A stretch of DNA of 64,000 nt, taken from positions 62,001 through 126,000 of the forward strand of contig VXCM01000439.1 of assembly GCA_014773175.1 (NCBI GenBank), given 5' to 3'. This document shows, piece by piece, positions 1 through 19,435 of this stretch. This stretch comes from Lucifuga dentata (taxonomy: Eukaryota > Chordata > Actinopteri > Ophidiiformes > Bythitidae). Within the stretch, counting starts at the first letter, position 1, and every line of letters starts with the position of its first letter. A model generated the notes under the pieces. The model did not search any database. It had not been told where the DNA came from and saw only the letters and a program-made list of their open reading frames with translations. A program made the translations under genes and the position numbers.

Positions 1-31
1 TGGTGGGCCCATGTTTGCTTTCCATTTTCAG

Positions 32-111
32 CTCTGGCACAGATTCAGGCCACCTTGAAGAATCTGAAAACCATTACCCAGGACTGTTGGTCAAAAGTGC
101 AGACTGTATAG
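32..111 (+). CDS. possible terminal coding exon of an unidentified upstream gene
   Basis: A pyrimidine-rich acceptor (tttccattttcag) ends at base 31. One frame after it reads about 25 residues (LAQIQATLKNLKTITQDC, then WSKVQTV) before a TAG at 109-111. It would begin with a split codon at 32-33. The composition is plausible for a coiled-coil-like C-terminus, but I do not recognise the family. The window starts only 31 bases upstream, so nothing else of the gene can be seen. It may equally be a chance open stretch. Confidence 0.2.
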
Positions 112-1013
112 GATATCACAGCGCTGCGCCTCACAGAGAGACAGAGTGATGGGGAGGAAGATGGAGGAGGAGGGGAAGGGAAGAGAGGTATCATAGATGA
201 GATATCGTGCAAAAAGGGGAGAGTTAAGACTAACAGAAGATCAGTACGCCTTCCCACTCAGACATCTCAATTACAGCCATCCGGCCATGTCATTCATGTG
301 GATGCATTTGGTTCCACAGAAACAAGGGCATCCTCGCAAAGTGATATGATTCAGAGGGGCTGTTCATCCGTCTGAAGTTGCCTTCATGGTTGTCTGACAC
401 ACCACCTTTTGCATGCAACAGCAGACAGGCCTGCAGACAGGCCTCCTCCCTTCTATTGTCTCTCACACACGTACAAACTATACATGCATAAAGACGGGTC
501 ATGCACATGAAGACAACATCAGTCGCTCTCTCATATGGCTGTGAGTAGGCTGCTGATTGATTAAAAGGGGCTTCTTAAAAGCACAAAGAGAGATGTGTGT
601 AAATGTAGGGCTATGAGTGTGGGTGGATGTGGGATTCTTTAATCTCACATCCAGCTCTTTAATTTTGTTTGGATTGGCTCTATAAAGTGTGCATTTATGT
701 GAGTGTGTGTGTGTGTGTGTGCGTGTGCGTGTGCGAGAAACAAGTCAAGTTGTCTCTTTGTGTCCATGTCATTCAGCTGAGCCCTTTTCTGTAGAAATGT
801 AATGTGTTGACACTTTTTAGATGTTGTGAAGTCTGTGTTTTCGAACAATAATCATTACTTTTTCCAAATCTGATGCTATGCGGTATGATTGATTATCCAA
901 AGATAATTTTACAACTCAACAAATGTTATATCTATTTGGCAGCTTTATTTTAATTCATTACTCTTTTGTCTCCTTCAAGGCCTGTGTTAGAAAAAGAAAA
1001 TAATATATGTCTC

Positions 1014-1055
<42 letters not shown>

Positions 1056-1072
1056 GATAGATAGATAGATAG
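1014..1072. repeat. compound microsatellite (TA)n(CA)n(GATA)n
   Basis: Alternating TA passes directly into CA repeats and then GATA units. A short reverse-oriented TATC/TGTC tract follows at about 1087-1105. Confidence 0.85.
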
Positions 1073-1287
1073 GTTTTTCCTTTTCTTCTATCTATCTGTC
1101 TATCTAAATATAATCACCACATGTACTTAAGTCAATACAAAAATAATAAATAACGAGGGATTTAAAAAAAAAAAGTTGTACAGTGCTAACAATTGATTGC
1201 ATTTTCCGATAAGATTGATTGCATATTCTTCTTTCACAGTTAAATGTAAAAGGAAAGCCAGAAGAGGCTGGGGAGATGGCTAAAGCT

Positions 1288-1360
1288 ACAGATAATATAA
1301 GATAAGATAAGATAAAACTTTCTTTTGGACTCCACACTGCAGTTGCATAATAAAATGTAC
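1288..1360. repeat. teleost interspersed-repeat tail (ataagataagata type)
   Basis: The GATAAGATAAGATAAAACTT motif followed by a short AT/GC-mixed segment resembles the 3' tail of a repeat common in teleost genomes. A related copy lies at 21433-21505. The family name is not certain from the sequence alone. Confidence 0.4.
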
Positions 1361-2659
1361 ACATAAAAGTATAGGATATGAAATCAAATATAAGCCAAAT
1401 GGACTGGCTGTAGATTATTCAGTAACTATTGTGCTACAAAGGCAGTTAAATATATATTTATTTGTAGTCATTTTGATTAAAATCTGCAGAAAGTGTTCCT
1501 GAAAGTTTTAAGGTTTCAATAGATTAAAAAATAAGCTCAATGAGAACAAGAATGTCTCAGTGAAAATATGTGCAGAATATAACATATTATTCTAAGAAAT
1601 CTGATATCTTTTTTTTAATTATTAATACAAAAATTATTATTATTTATTTAATGTCCATGAGATTTTAGGGTGTAGTTTGCTGTAGTTTGCTTGTAAAAGA
1701 TGCTGCACAGTCTGAAGTATGAGTGAAACTTTTATTAAAACATTTTGTTGCAGAGAACCAAGCAGTTGGATATTTCCCTGCATAATACCGCTACGTTATT
1801 GTTTCTACTCGAAGAGTAAAATATACTGTACCATGCTGTTCAATTTAGCCTCTTCATCTTAGACCTCATTATGTATGATTTTCTGAATGGTTCCAATTTC
1901 AATTGATTATATTCTCTGGAAATCCCTGATACATGAGGATATGAGGATATTGTCCAAGTATTCTCCAAGGCAGATTGTGATTTTAAGAGACAAATTATCC
2001 CCCTTCAATGACAGCAGAGCAGGGTGATACCTTTTAAAATATTAGATCATTAAATGAGATCATCTTAAAGTAATCATCCCTTGACAGCAATCATGACAGA
2101 TCCTCAGCAGGCTACCTCCAGCTCTCACGCCAACACACTGATGTCATTTAAACCTTCTCTTATTCCTCTAAAAGGTCTTTTCTGTCTTTGACACTTTGAC
2201 AGCAATAGACTTTCATCACGTTATGCTCTATTAGAGAATAAACAGATATAAAAACAACAGAAACAAGGGGATAATGCTGTTTGATCAAGTGATTCAATGC
2301 CGCAAATAAAAGAATTCAGATCACATTTGACAAGTGATGATATCCCCACCACCACCCCTACCCCACCCTCCCAAAAAAGCAAGTGCAAGGCATTCTCCAA
2401 TATGTTTTCATTCCTTTTTTTTTTTTCAAGCTCTGACCACCTGCAACTTGAATATGTCATGCTGGTGCCAGTTAAGACATAAAGTAAATGAAACCCAGAC
2501 TGTGCTTTGGGGTCTAGTGAAGAGTTGTAAGGGGGACGTGTAATGGGAAAACTCCACACTCCCTCTACACTGTACACAACAGCCATTAGGCAACCCATCT
2601 GCTCAACGCTTGCATGCTAAGCTGTAATTTTCTGACTCTGGTGTGTGTGTTTGTGTTTC

Positions 2660-2668
<9 letters not shown>

Positions 2669-2709
<41 letters not shown>
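2669..2709. repeat. (GA)n microsatellite
   Basis: About 40 bp of uninterrupted GA, preceded by GT-rich sequence from 2641. Confidence 0.9.
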
Positions 2710-2710
<1 letters not shown>

Positions 2711-4340
2711 AGTGGCAGCGGGCTCATAGTGGAAGAGATGCTTGTGGGTGTGTGTCCGTGTGTGTCTGCTATTATCTGGATGTCATCATAACCACAAAAA
2801 TCAGGGCCTGATAGTATCTTCCCCACCCCCTATTCCTATCCCCAGCCAGAGTCACGAGAGCCGAGTCCCCTCTGACCACACACACACACACACACACACG
2901 CACGCACGCACACAGATACTGCACCATACTTCCATGTTTTGTAGGTAAACATCTCCAGATTGGTGAAGCGGGATGGAAATCCCGCCATTGTGGGAAATGT
3001 GCCCAGAACCATTTGTAAACCCTCTCTTCCGCCGCCTCCTAACTCTTTACAGATTGTAAAACTCTGGATTTCTATATTAGGTTTCCCTGCTGGAGTTCTC
3101 GACCCTTCCTTTCTGTGGGTCACGGAGGACCAAAAAAACAATCACACACAAAACACAAAGCAAAGAATATTTTTCTTTCTCAAGTTCAAACCTATCAAGT
3201 TTTGTGACATGAATTTGTTTCCAAGGTATTTTGAGACCATAAACACAGAGCTTTAGGCTGTTGCTTCTGTGTAAATATGTGGTCACTGGACTTGAGCATA
3301 ACACAGTTTACACACAGACAACACTGTGAATGATATAGATTTACTGTACTGTGTTTCATGTTATGCATTAAGCCAATGAGTTTACTCCAGAGAGAAAGTG
3401 TTTGCCTGTTTCCCCTTAATAAGCATAAGAGTCTACAATCATATGGAGACATTTGGCAGGCGGCCAGCCTTTACTATGGTCATGCCTAAACCTGAACCAT
3501 ATGGCTCATCTAAATCAGTAATAGATTGTAATATATGTAATAATAGTTGTTTTATTATACTTAGCACGAATCTTGCGCTCATAAATATAAAATATTTTGG
3601 CAACTGAGTGGAGTTCATAAAAATGCCTGCACGCAAAGTGTCATCTGATGCAGCTCTGACCCTGGTATCTTAAACATTAGCCTCACCATCATCTCTGGTT
3701 CAGACCCAGCCTGAGCCATGCTGCAGGCTTTACTCCCCATACCTCACTCCTTTCTTTACCCTTGTCCCAGGCTCAGCAGGACCTGACTAATGAGACCACA
3801 GAAGAAGAAAAAAGGGCTGGTGAACCCCGTTATGTTGAGCTGCTATTTGTCCTGCACTTTCCTCTTCTTACTGGATTGCCTGAATGTTGTTAACCACACC
3901 ATCATGTGGTAGTTTGCTCATGCACGGCCTGCACAAGGAAATGGGAACACAGTGAAAGAAATGTGGTTTTGATCATGCTTCTTGTTGAATGTCTCAGTTT
4001 GTAGTGTTCTGTGAAGACTGAAATGATTTCGGTTTGGTAATATTTGCTTAAGTGGCAGCAGTGGCCAGAGTGTTGACTGCTGTTTTTTTACTCATTGGCG
4101 CAGTTTATTTTGTCAGAGTCCATTTAATGCAGCATCAGATGTAGGGAATGGAAGGTCACAGTGGATCATCAGTCTCAGGGTAGGCTGGAAAACGGAGCCA
4201 GAAGACCTGACACAACTCAAGCAAGAATTGATGCACCTACTAAAGCATGTGTATCAACAGGCAATCAGGTAGACATACAGTATACAGTATATGAACACTC
4301 GATCTGTCACACATAAATAGGGTTGGAGGTCACTGAATGT

Positions 4341-5759
4341 TAGGGGCGTAAATCGTCATCTCCATGGTGAGTCGATTTGATTATGATTATTTAAGGAACG
4401 ATTCAAATTAGAAATCTTTCATTTCTACCACGATTCAATTCTATTATTCGATTCGAGTATTATCTAAATTCAAAACTTTAACTTCACTGAAATTTTTTTA
4501 GAAATATGACCATGAGAACTTAATTACACACTATTAATGGAATACAAACAATATTTAATACTCCAAAGTAGATTATCAGAACATTAACTTTTATTGCTGA
4601 ACTGTACAGAAAGAAAACATGAATGTTTAATATTTAACAGTAGGGTTGTAAATCGTCATCTCTATGGCAAATCGAGGATTACAATTATTGACAAAACGAA
4701 TGGATTTATCAGGACGTTTTTAATTTTCACCACGATTGAATTTGATTATTTTGATTCAATTATTATGATTTCGATTTGATTTTTTTCTTTTATTTTTACT
4801 TTCCTGAGCATGCATTTGATTACACGGAGTATTATGTATATTCCGTGAACTGCGGAATCCTATTAATTCCATCATTGTATTATTCACATTGTGTTCTGAA
4901 TAGTAATACAGACAAATGATCGGCGTACACTTGCACATAAACGTACAGGACGTCTCTGAATGCACTCTGTTTAGCTAAGCTTCAGCATATTCAGCTAAAC
5001 TTCAGCATGTTTACCTAAACTTCAGCATGTTAGCTAAACTTCAGCGCATTTAGCTAAACTTCAGTGTGTTTAAACTTCAGAATGTTAGCTAAACTTCAGC
5101 GCATTTAGCTAAACTTCAGCACGTTTAGCTAAACTTAAGCATGTTCAGCTTAACTTCAGCACATTTAGCTAAACTTCAGTGTGTTCAGCTAAATTTTCGC
5201 GTGTTCAGCTAAACTTCAGTGTGTTTAGCTAAACTTCAGCATGTTTGGCTACAGTACGTTTAGTAAACTTAAGCATGTTTAGCTAAACTTCAGCATGTTT
5301 AGCTAAACTTCAGCACATTTAGCTAAACTTCAGCATGTTGAGCTACAGCACATATAGCTAAACTTCAGCGTGTTTAGCTAAACTTCAGCATGAGTGGAAT
5401 CCTACCTCACACATTTTCCACCAAATAGTCTCCTTCCAGCAGTAGAGATTTGGATATTTTCCAGAGTCTTCTCTGTTGATGTCTTTAGAAAATGTCAGTC
5501 TACAGCTTATGTGTAGAATTTATCATCAGCCGCTCATCACTTTATTTACCAGTACAGTGAAGGAGCTACAGCGCGCCGTGCGGCAGCAACGCAGAAGTAG
5601 CACTATGTTTTAAAGGGGAATGCGCTTTAAGGAGTAATATGTTTAATGTTTATTTTTGCACAAAATAATCGATTATAATCAATTATTAACGTGTTGGATC
5701 GATGCAGTTGAATCACTACCTTAAAACTCGATGCATCCTGATGCATCTTTACACCCCTA
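4341..5759. mobile_element. hAT-like non-autonomous DNA element with short terminal inverted repeats
   Basis: The left end TAGGGGCGTAAATCG (4341) is the inverted match of the right end TTTACACCCCTA (ending 5759), apart from one base. Just inside both ends are AT-rich sequences with repeated ATCGATT-like motifs. A second copy of the left-end sequence (AGGGTTGTAAATCGTCATC) begins at about 4643, so the left half looks duplicated or nested. The interior has no transposase frame and holds a 20-bp minisatellite. Flanking 8-bp duplications are not clear (CTGAATGT versus CTGTCCAT). Assignment to hAT is inferred from the termini. Confidence 0.55.
4968..5395. repeat. 20-bp minisatellite, about 21 units
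   Basis: Tandem units close to GTTTAGCTAAACTTCAGCAT run for about 425 bp. Variants change CAT to CAC, GCG or GTG. Each unit contains the palindrome TTTAGCTAAA. The array lies wholly inside the hAT-like element. Confidence 0.9.
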
Positions 5760-7630
5760 CTGTCCATTCTCACTATGATCAAGATATTTTCCTCCTACTT
5801 AATTGCCCACTGCCTTTCCCAGAATTGTATTATGTTGCCAGTAAACACTGAAGGCACTCAGAGACAGATAAGATACATCAAAGTACCGTCTCAGTAAAGA
5901 CCTTGGTTCCATGCAATGGAAAGTTACTATTTGTGACTGACTCATCTGTGGAAAATCTCACATGCCTCACTGGGTGTAGACCACCAGTCTCAGTTCACAA
6001 TATGGACAACTCAGTAGTAGAGGAATAAACAAAGTAGGTCCTAATGGATGAATTCTGGCTTTGATCTGATCCAGGAGATACTCATAGACTGGTTCTGAGT
6101 TAAGCCTCAGATGTAAGAGCTGCTGGAGTGACAACAGATCAGACACACAATGTCCAACAGGCTCTCAGCCATACAGTACAGCATACTATATAGCCACTGA
6201 AGTATCTTCCCTTTGACTGCATACATTGCATGCAACCCTGAGTTTTGGAGGAATTGCATTGAATTTGAGTTTTGTTCCAGTTTAGAAGACCCAAGGAGAG
6301 ATTTCTTTTATAAACATTTGAGTTTGTTGTAGGATACTGCTATTCTGTTCTACTGTGCTGTGTTTAAGGAACAATGAAGTTGCACCATCTCTCCTGACCG
6401 TTATGCATTTTACAGGGTAGATTTATGATGAGGGATTTTTTAAAGGGTTAAAACTGTATTAGTGGTGGACATAAAATAGAAGATATTACACATCAATCTC
6501 AGTCAAAACATTCCTTTGATATGTAGTCATATCTTTTCAGAAATTAGTTGTTTTTAGCCATCGGGATATTTGGATAACTATAAGTATAAGCTCTACTTTG
6601 TAAATGTTTAAGCCATTGTGGAAAAGCCCTTTTATGAATTTTATTATTATTTTCATTAATTCTTATGCTTTATATGATATATCCTGTATTGTTGTGATGT
6701 CTTCATTTGAATGCTAAATCTCCTGTCTCCGAAATTTACCCCTTGGTATTAATAAGGAAACCTTAAATGTTGAACCATGGTATTTATCTCATAGTGGGAA
6801 AAGGTCATTGAAGGAAGTACAACATAGCGTACTCAAAAATCAGAATTCACCAATAACATATGGAAACATATACATGGTACACAATGCAAATAGCATACAA
6901 CATTGTTTTCATTCCAAAAGTCTCATTGTTCTGTGACAAAACAGCTCCTAGAAGCTTTCTGGACCATCTGCATCACCCTCTTCATTTTTTGTTCAACAAA
7001 GAATTTAATGCATTTTTTGCATAATTTTTCTGCAGTCTTCTCTAGCCTGTTGTCATTTCCTTAGAAGTGAAAAAGCCACAATGAGAACAGAAAAGGCCAC
7101 AAGAAATCCATGACAGCTGGCAACCAGACAGAAAGGCAGAGAGGGCACAAGAAGGAGGAGAAATTCAGAAAATGTGTGGTGAAATTTGCACGCCAGGAAA
7201 ATAAAGCAAAAGAGGCTCAGAAGAAAATAGTTTTCCAGCAGAAAACATGCTGAGAGTTTAGAGAAATGATACTGTATTTTATCTATATTTACAGTATGTG
7301 GACGCTGAAGACACATGCATGCCTTTCAACAGGCCAAGAGTTATGCACAAGCTGAGGTTTTATTCCTCTACTTCTTACAAGCACTTTCACAGCCATTGGC
7401 TCCTTTGAGCTTGGCTGTCGGCTCAGGACATAAATCACTCTCCTTAGTCTGACAGGTCCGCAACGTAATGACAGAAGTGAGGTTCACTCATGGGTTTGCT
7501 GCAGTGCTGCATACTGTACTGCATATGGCAGCATTCGTAAAGCCAATGGATATGACACTGTCACATGTTAATGGAGTCACATTTTCTCTCAGTTTTGTTC
7601 ATTTTTTTGGGAACTATGGCTGGCAGTGAA
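5760..7630. other. intergenic, no gene seen
   Basis: AT-rich sequence with no exon-like frames and no obvious repeat structure. A purine-rich segment lies near 7060-7220. Confidence 0.6.
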
Positions 7631-7633
7631 GGC

Positions 7634-7960
7634 AAGTTTATTTATATAGCACAATTCAAACACAGAGGCAATTCAAAGTGCTTTACACAAACAATGCATT
7701 AAAACAACATTTACAAGACAATATGAACAAAATAAAGCAACATTTAAAATACATTAAGAGCAAAATAAAGCAACAGTTGAAAACCAAGAATAAAATAGGA
7801 TGAAGTAAAAAATAAAATAAGGTAAAAGCAAATAAAATAATCTAGAGTGCGGTTATTACAGTGTCAATTAATTGGCCCCTGACTAAATTGCAGTGCAAAG
7901 CTTAATGAAAAGAAGTGCTAAAAAGAAAGTTTTAAGCCTAGTTTTAAAGGAGTTAACGAA
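7634..7960. repeat. teleost interspersed repeat (tttatatagcac / caaagtgctttacac type)
   Basis: Sequence containing TTTATTTATATAGCAC and TTCAAAGTGCTTTACAC, followed by an A-rich tract of AAATAAAG-like words, resembles a dispersed repeat that is very common in fish genomes. No coding remnant is seen. The class (LINE tail or DNA element) is not decided here. Confidence 0.5.
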
Positions 7961-9244
7961 TGCAGTCCAAAGCTGCTTCATTGCTTTGTATGATTGTGAA
8001 GCTGGACACCATCCATAGCCTCTGCTTTGGCATGTGAAATATGTAAGGGCATCTAAATATATCCTATATCCTGGTCTGATTTTCTAAATCAAAGTGACAG
8101 AGACAAGTGCGCCAGGAGACGAGGAGAGCAGAGAATGGAAGGAGCAACAGAGGAAGAGGAGAACGACAGAGGAGAAGAGGGGATTAGTGAGGAGAAAGAA
8201 GCAATAAATGTTATTTTACTGAGTGCCATCCTGGAGTCTGCATCTTGGTCATGACCTGAAAGCTGCACTCACATTTGTCACATCTGTTTTCATTTTCACC
8301 AGCAAGAGAGAGAATAAAACTGAGAAGCCTAATGCTGTTAGCCTGCCATCACAGTGTCAGGAAGTCACAGCAGAGCACGCGTGGGTGGGACAGACAGGTG
8401 TTCTGTGCTGCAGGGAAGGCTTTGGCTTTGACATTATGCCTTTGCCCTTATGTTGACACTTAAGGTAGTTTAAAAAGACATCTGTGCTTTGAGTTGGACC
8501 AGACAACTTCCCCTTTTTTCAAGTAATATCACAAATCCATTGGATATTAAGAATCTTTCTGACAGACTTTTTTTTGTTTTTCTTCACTCGTATACTGTAT
8601 TTCAGTGTTTTCAGTCGGGATGCATTTATAGAACACTTAGTTTGAGCTGAAACCTACAGGTTGAGTACGAAACCCAGCCCACCACAGAATGGCTCAGATG
8701 AGCCCAGCTTGTCAAATCTGGCATTTCCTAACCAAAATCAGCTCCCCTAATTTCTCTGCTGTGACCACTTGATTGCCCTAGTACAGAATATGAGCTGTTC
8801 TACCCAAATTAGAGAGAAAGTGGTTGCAGGATGGTACTAATCTTACCTCCATGCAGTGTACCTTTATAATACACACAAACCCACATCCCAGATACCCGAA
8901 CACTCTCAACATGCCCCACTCAAAATTCATACCACACACATACCACAGTTTGCTAGAGTGTGATGCGGGGTGGGGCGGGGCGGGGAGGGGGGGACTTGGC
9001 TGCAATGTGTGTCTTGGCTCTTGAAAGTTGGATTTCATCTTCAATAACAGCACCACTGGATAGAAACTGTTACATAAAATAGAGGCATGCTTCTACATAC
9101 CTTGTAAAAGAAAAAAAAAGAAAAGAAAGAAAAAACAAACTGACTAGTCACGCATCTTGCACAAATTGAGAAGTGAAAGCAGTCACGGTGATCTAAGGGT
9201 TAGATCATCCAAGGTTGGCAACTGCATATTGAAGGTATTTGAAG

Positions 9245-9275
<31 letters not shown>

Positions 9276-9415
9276 GTATGTGTGTGTGTGTGCATGTGTG
9301 TGTATGTGTGTGAGGCGCACGTGTGTGTGTGTGCAAACTCATATGTCTGATTAAGCAGATGTGTATTTTAGAGTGTAGATGTTCATTACATTCATATCTG
9401 TGTGTGTGTGTGTAC
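9245..9415. repeat. interrupted (GT)n microsatellite
   Basis: Several GT runs separated by ACTGTAT, GCAT and similar interruptions. Open frames across it are low-complexity artefacts. Confidence 0.85.
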
Positions 9416-10856
9416 ATTTATGTGCATATATGACTAATGATCAGTTAGAGAGCTGGCACCAGTTTAGGCAGGGTTAGCACCCTTTCGTGAGCTCTTTAGT
9501 GTTGAGGGCCATTTAGGGAGAGTATACAAGCAGGCAGCCTGCTGAGAGAGGCACACAGGCTTTTGCTGCCAAATGCCATGCTGGAGATATTATAAAAACT
9601 CTGCTCCAGGGACTCTGCTTCACAGACTGTGTTTAAGGAACTGTCAGAAATTAGATTATATTAACTCTGTTACAGTTATTTGGTTCTGTATAAAACAGTT
9701 TTTGGCAACCAAAAATTAAACGGCTGATAACAGCCAGTGTATACATTGACGCCAAAGGAATAAAATCAGTGTACTAATTTTATCAAATGAATCATCAAAT
9801 ATTATCTGAGAGGAGAACGGCTGCTCTGGGGTGTTTATAAGGCTTAATACCACACATTTAGATCTCTAAATAAGGTTAATAGGTTTACATGGTGAGGTTA
9901 AACATGGTGAACTTGTTGTGTTTATCACACCATCCCCCTTAGTCATTTTGATTAATAAGTCTTGGCCCTAAGTTGGTGCCTGAGAGAGAGATAAATTAAG
10001 TTTAAGCTGGGAATGGTCCTCCCTTTCTCTTGAAGTATTACAGCATCTTCCCATCACAGCTACCCAGTACAAAATACACTCTTTAGAGACTATGAATATA
10101 TGTTGACAGTGAATCAGTCAGTCGGTGGTGATAACGGTGTATTTCAGGTATGTGAAGAAGCCTGATGCCATATAATTTGAGATGGATGTGGGCGCTGTGA
10201 TGACAAATCAAAGGTCTATTAGCACTCGTGTCTTTTGTTCCGGACACACAGCTTGCTGGTGTTGTTGCTTCCAGTGGGGAAGCGTTGCTCATTGCAAATG
10301 TTTCTGTTGATGCAAATGCAGTGCAATTACTGAAATGTTGACAGACCCTAAGCACGCACAGGGCTGCTGCAGTTCTGTATTTCACGCATGTAGCTACAGT
10401 ATGTGCACACACAGGCCACCAACTCAGTGTTGATGCTTAGTAATTTGAATATTTCAGTCTCTGTGTGAAACCAGTAGACAGCTGCAGTATAACTTTATGT
10501 AAGGATGCCATAACTCTCAGTGTATTCACGAATAATAATCTGGCCAATGAAAATGCTCTGCTTGTGATACATTTGTATACACACACACTCACATAAGTCA
10601 CTTTATTCTGAACATTTGAATGCATTTAAAGTTATAAGTCAATTTGTGAATACATTCTTCCCTCCACTATTGGTGTGGGTGATTCACGTCTTGAGATTGT
10701 AAATATTATGGCCAAACCGACTGCGTAGCATGATGAACTTTAGTTTTTCACCCACGCTCATCTGTATTGTGAAATAAACTTATGACACATAACTTGATGA
10801 CACGCAAACTGATTGCACAAATTTTTCAGAACAGAAATGTCATTTCTTCAGTATTA

Positions 10857-10896
10857 AAAGGGTTCAAAGGATCCAGAATGATCCTTTGAACCCTTT
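10857..10896. repeat. perfect 17-bp inverted repeat with 6-nt loop
   Basis: AAAGGGTTCAAAGGATC (10857-10873) is followed by CAGAAT and its exact reverse complement (10880-10896). It lies about 770 bp upstream of the COPS2 start codon. Confidence 0.85.
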
Positions 10897-11070
10897 GTTT
10901 AAATCCTTTGATCCTTGTGGAATGATCCAGAAGGAGGAAAAGAGACTAGAGAGCGAGATGCTGCTGCTGCTGCCAATGGTCTGTGTGGCAGCCAAGGCTG
11001 TTATGAGAACAGTCATGAAATCCATTTGGACATGAATTCGATCACTCAAATCTGAAATGTACAACTGCTC

Positions 11071-11101
<31 letters not shown>

Positions 11102-11201
11102 GCATGTGCGTGTGCGTGCTTTTGTTCTGCCTCGATCTTTGGATAATAAATTGTGCAAAGACACGAATTTCAGGTCAGAATAAAATTATCTCAGAAGATA
11201 G

Positions 11202-11203
11202 AC

Positions 11204-11275
<72 letters not shown>
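11202..11275. repeat. (GATA)n microsatellite
   Basis: About 18 near-perfect GATA units. Confidence 0.95.
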
Positions 11276-11479
11276 GCTATTTCTTTATAAATATTTACAT
11301 TAAATATATAGTTTCAAACACTCAGTTATTCTCATACAGTAATTTTCATGGATAATCTGATAACACAAATAATTTAGTTTCTGTATAATTAGTATTGTAC
11401 TGTGAGTTTATAGTATTTGTTACAGCATTCAGGCTGCAGTTGGGTGTAACATTTACAGCTTTGGGTTCTCCACTGTTAT

Positions 11480-11660
11480 AAACACCATCTCTACTACTCA
11501 CGCTATGTCTCTATCTGTGGCGATCCAATGGCGCCATCTACGGGCCGAAATCGGTATCGTGTCTCTCTCCACCCGCACACACCACTTCACCATCTCTGCC
11601 AAACACAGCACAGGCCGGGCTACTGAGTTTGTCTGCATAAGGACGAGGAAGACCATAAAC
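11480..11660 (+). promoter_or_regulatory. COPS2 promoter / 5' UTR region
   Basis: The base composition changes to a CpG-containing segment just before the COPS2 start. It carries a CCAAT-like word and a GGCGCCATCT motif similar to a YY1 site at about 11524-11540. The transcription start is not determined. An ATG at 11505 is in frame with the COPS2 start and no stop intervenes. Confidence 0.35.
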
Positions 11661-18583
<6,923 letters not shown>

Positions 18584-19075
18584 TGGCATGTAAAATTCAG
18601 AGACAAAGAATATGGCATGTTTGAACACATCCATACAGTGTGCCACTGGGCTTCTTCAAGTACATCTTCTGAGACAAGATACACAACACAGATTTTGAGA
18701 ATGTCACCGGTTTCATGAAGACACAACCCTCAAGAACCCCAAGAAACAGGTTCAAAGTGTGATTTTTTTTTTTTTTTNTTTTTTTTTTTTTTATTTTATT
18801 TTTTTTATTTTTTTTTTTCTTGAGAGGAAAATACTGACTCTTTTGTTTTGATGTATCTGATTGGCAGACCATTTCATGTACAGCACACAGGATGCTTCAG
18901 TTTAAAAACAACTATGCTTATGGAAATACGTACATGATATTTCAATGTATGCCATTGCTTGGTGGTAATAAACAGATTCCTCTCTGCAGTAAAAAGATTC
19001 AGCTGTATTTCGCTAAAGTTTGAACTGTGTTGATCGACTAGAAGTTGAATAAAATGTTTATAACGGTAATAATTG
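18584..19075 (+). other. COPS2 3' UTR with polyadenylation signals
   Basis: Follows the TGA at 18581-18583. AATAAA signals are at 18967-18972 and 19048-19053. A poly-T tract with a single N (18778) lies inside and probably marks an unresolved homopolymer or contig join. The true 3' end is inferred, not shown. Confidence 0.6.
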
Positions 19076-19099
19076 AGGCTTAAATCAATTTTCATTTTC

Positions 19100-19435
19100 A
19101 ACTGATTTGTTGTGCTATTAGAAGATATTTCTGTTCACCCGTGACGCACTGCGTTTTTAACCGATGCAGCTTTCTGACCCTCCACGGTTTCCGTTCCAGG
19201 TGACTCCCATTTCTCCACTGACAGCAGTTCAGCAACAAGCTAGTCCAGACAGCGCAGCTAGCTGACGCAGCAGCATCTTGCAGGCGTTAGCATTTGGCTT
19301 TTACTTCATAAGAATTGGGTGTGAGTCGCTCTAAGGCTTCAGCGGTTTTTATTTACAATGAAAGAATTAAAAATGTCCTTATCCTGACGTCCACCTCGTG
19401 GTCAATGACGGTCTGTCGTGGTATTGGAGACTGAC
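19100..19435 (+). promoter_or_regulatory. SECISBP2L promoter / 5' UTR
   Basis: The segment between the last COPS2 polyadenylation signal and the SECISBP2L ATG is richer in CpG than its surroundings (GTGACGCACTGCG, CCACGGTTTCCG, AGCTGACGCAGC). The promoter must be compact or overlap the COPS2 3' end. The transcription start is not determined. Confidence 0.4.

Larger units (their letters stand above)
112..4340. other. gene-free upstream region with microsatellites
   Basis: No exon-like reading frame on either strand. The stretch contains a GT tract (about 703-735), a TA/CA/GATA compound tract (about 1014-1072), a GA tract (about 2669-2709), a CA tract (about 2877-2913) and AT-rich unique-looking sequence. 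The open frames of 60-125 codons are low-complexity or random in composition. GALK2, expected upstream of COPS2 by human synteny, is not visible on the minus strand. Confidence 0.6.
7961..11479. other. intergenic upstream of COPS2
   Basis: No exon recognised on either strand. It contains a purine-rich patch (8096-8215), a long GT/CA block (9245-9415), a perfect hairpin (10857-10896), a GT tract (about 11069-11105) and a GATA array (11202-11275). Confidence 0.6.

Noticed and set aside
2960..3256. 98-codon frame with GCGGGATGGAAATCCCGC near its start
   Set aside because: The inverted repeat has only 7-bp arms and the frame has no recognisable protein character.
4968..5395. Possible CRISPR-like array
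   Set aside because: Units are contiguous 20-bp tandem repeats without spacers, and the organism is a vertebrate.
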